Source: UBA685 sp049890215
Lineage (GTDB): Bacteria > Pseudomonadota > Alphaproteobacteria > Puniceispirillales > Puniceispirillaceae
Assembly: GCA_049890215.1 (NCBI GenBank)
Contig: JBMHBX010000001.1
Coordinates: 56,855-120,854, forward strand
Reading direction: 5' to 3'
DNA: 64,000 bases
This document shows positions 63,865 through 64,000 of this stretch, one piece after another (positions within the stretch are counted from its first letter, which is position 1; each line of letters begins with the position of its first letter). Below the pieces are notes generated by a model. That model saw only the letters and a list, made by a program, of their open reading frames with translations. It made no database searches and was not told the origin of the DNA. The translations under genes and the position numbers were made by a program.

Positions 63865-64000
63865 ATGACAGGTATGATTTCGGTATTATTTGGATTTTTC
63901 TGGGTCGCGCTTGCCTTTGTTGGATGGTGGGTTGCCACCTCTGGTCAGGGGTGGATAGGCATTGGCTTTATGGTCGCCATCATGATCATCGAAGGCATTA
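63865..64000 (+). CDS. membrane protein, N-terminus only (cut by window end)
   Basis: About 45 residues from ATG 63865: a hydrophobic start (MISVLFGFFWVALAFVGWWV) and a second helix (GIGFMVAIMIIEGI). An in-frame stop at 63853 limits the start. Function unknown. The 250-base gap to the SIR2-like gene is AT-rich, with an AT-rich inverted repeat ATTGC/GCAAT at 63698-63720. Confidence 0.5.
   Translation, partial: MTGMISVLFGFFWVALAFVGWWVATSGQGWIGIGFMVAIMIIEGI

Overview
The window looks like chromosome of a marine, proteorhodopsin-bearing alphaproteobacterium, possibly of the SAR116 type. The taxon is inferred, not computed. Supporting signs are the alphaproteobacterial gene string murA - DUF2948 - hisG - UPF0262 - LMW phosphatase - infA - maf - rng - yacG - tRNA-Phe, a proteorhodopsin next to a full retinal pathway, moderate GC, and transporters for zinc, ammonium, polyols and carnitine-type osmolytes.

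Layout. 1-1.99 kb: start of an FAD oxidoreductase, an aldehyde dehydrogenase and a small membrane protein. 2.1-9.7 kb: a green-type proteorhodopsin with its own leader and a strong 3' hairpin, then crtE, crtI, crtB, crtY, blh and a type 2 idi. Together these make retinal from isopentenyl diphosphate. 9.7-16.4 kb (minus): a five-gene operon that reads as gamma-butyrobetaine/crotonobetaine/carnitine degradation: CaiD-like hydratase, NDP-forming acyl-CoA ligase, acyl-CoA dehydrogenase, a carnitine dehydrogenase-thioesterase fusion and a dehydrocarnitine-cleaving BKACE. 16.5-26.3 kb: hisI, carbonic anhydrase, the znuA / znuCB-zur zinc locus with very His-rich proteins and a candidate Zur box, then assorted metabolic genes and an orphan arsH.

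26.6-40 kb: a surface-glycan locus. It holds a methyltransferase, two 2-oxoglutarate/Fe(II) oxygenases, a three-domain glycosyltransferase, a PglK/MsbA-like ABC flippase, three further glycosyltransferases and a UDP-L-FucNAc trio (capEFG-like). 40-43 kb: a LysR regulator, glnK-amtB and a metallophosphoesterase. 44-51.9 kb (minus): a mannitol/sorbitol uptake and oxidation locus (smoS, smoE, smoF, smoG, an AraC regulator, mannitol dehydrogenase, smoK). 52-62.1 kb: a secreted protein, an SDR, the murA-yacG string (apparently without the hisD often found there) and a TVP38 / FAD-disulfide oxidoreductase pair.

62.2-64 kb: a tRNA-Thr gene, then an AT-rich SIR2-like gene with a coiled-coil insert lying against the tRNA 3' end. 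This is the best candidate for an acquired and possibly defensive gene. A membrane protein is cut by the window end.

The most interesting non-coding signals are a perfect palindrome and folded leader before proteorhodopsin, a 10-bp inverted repeat that would cover the crtI ribosome binding site, a 10-bp stem structure beyond idi, a candidate Zur operator, and a perfect 8-bp-arm inverted repeat at 59849-59868. No IS element, CRISPR array or rRNA was recognised. All family names come from reading motifs; no database search was run.
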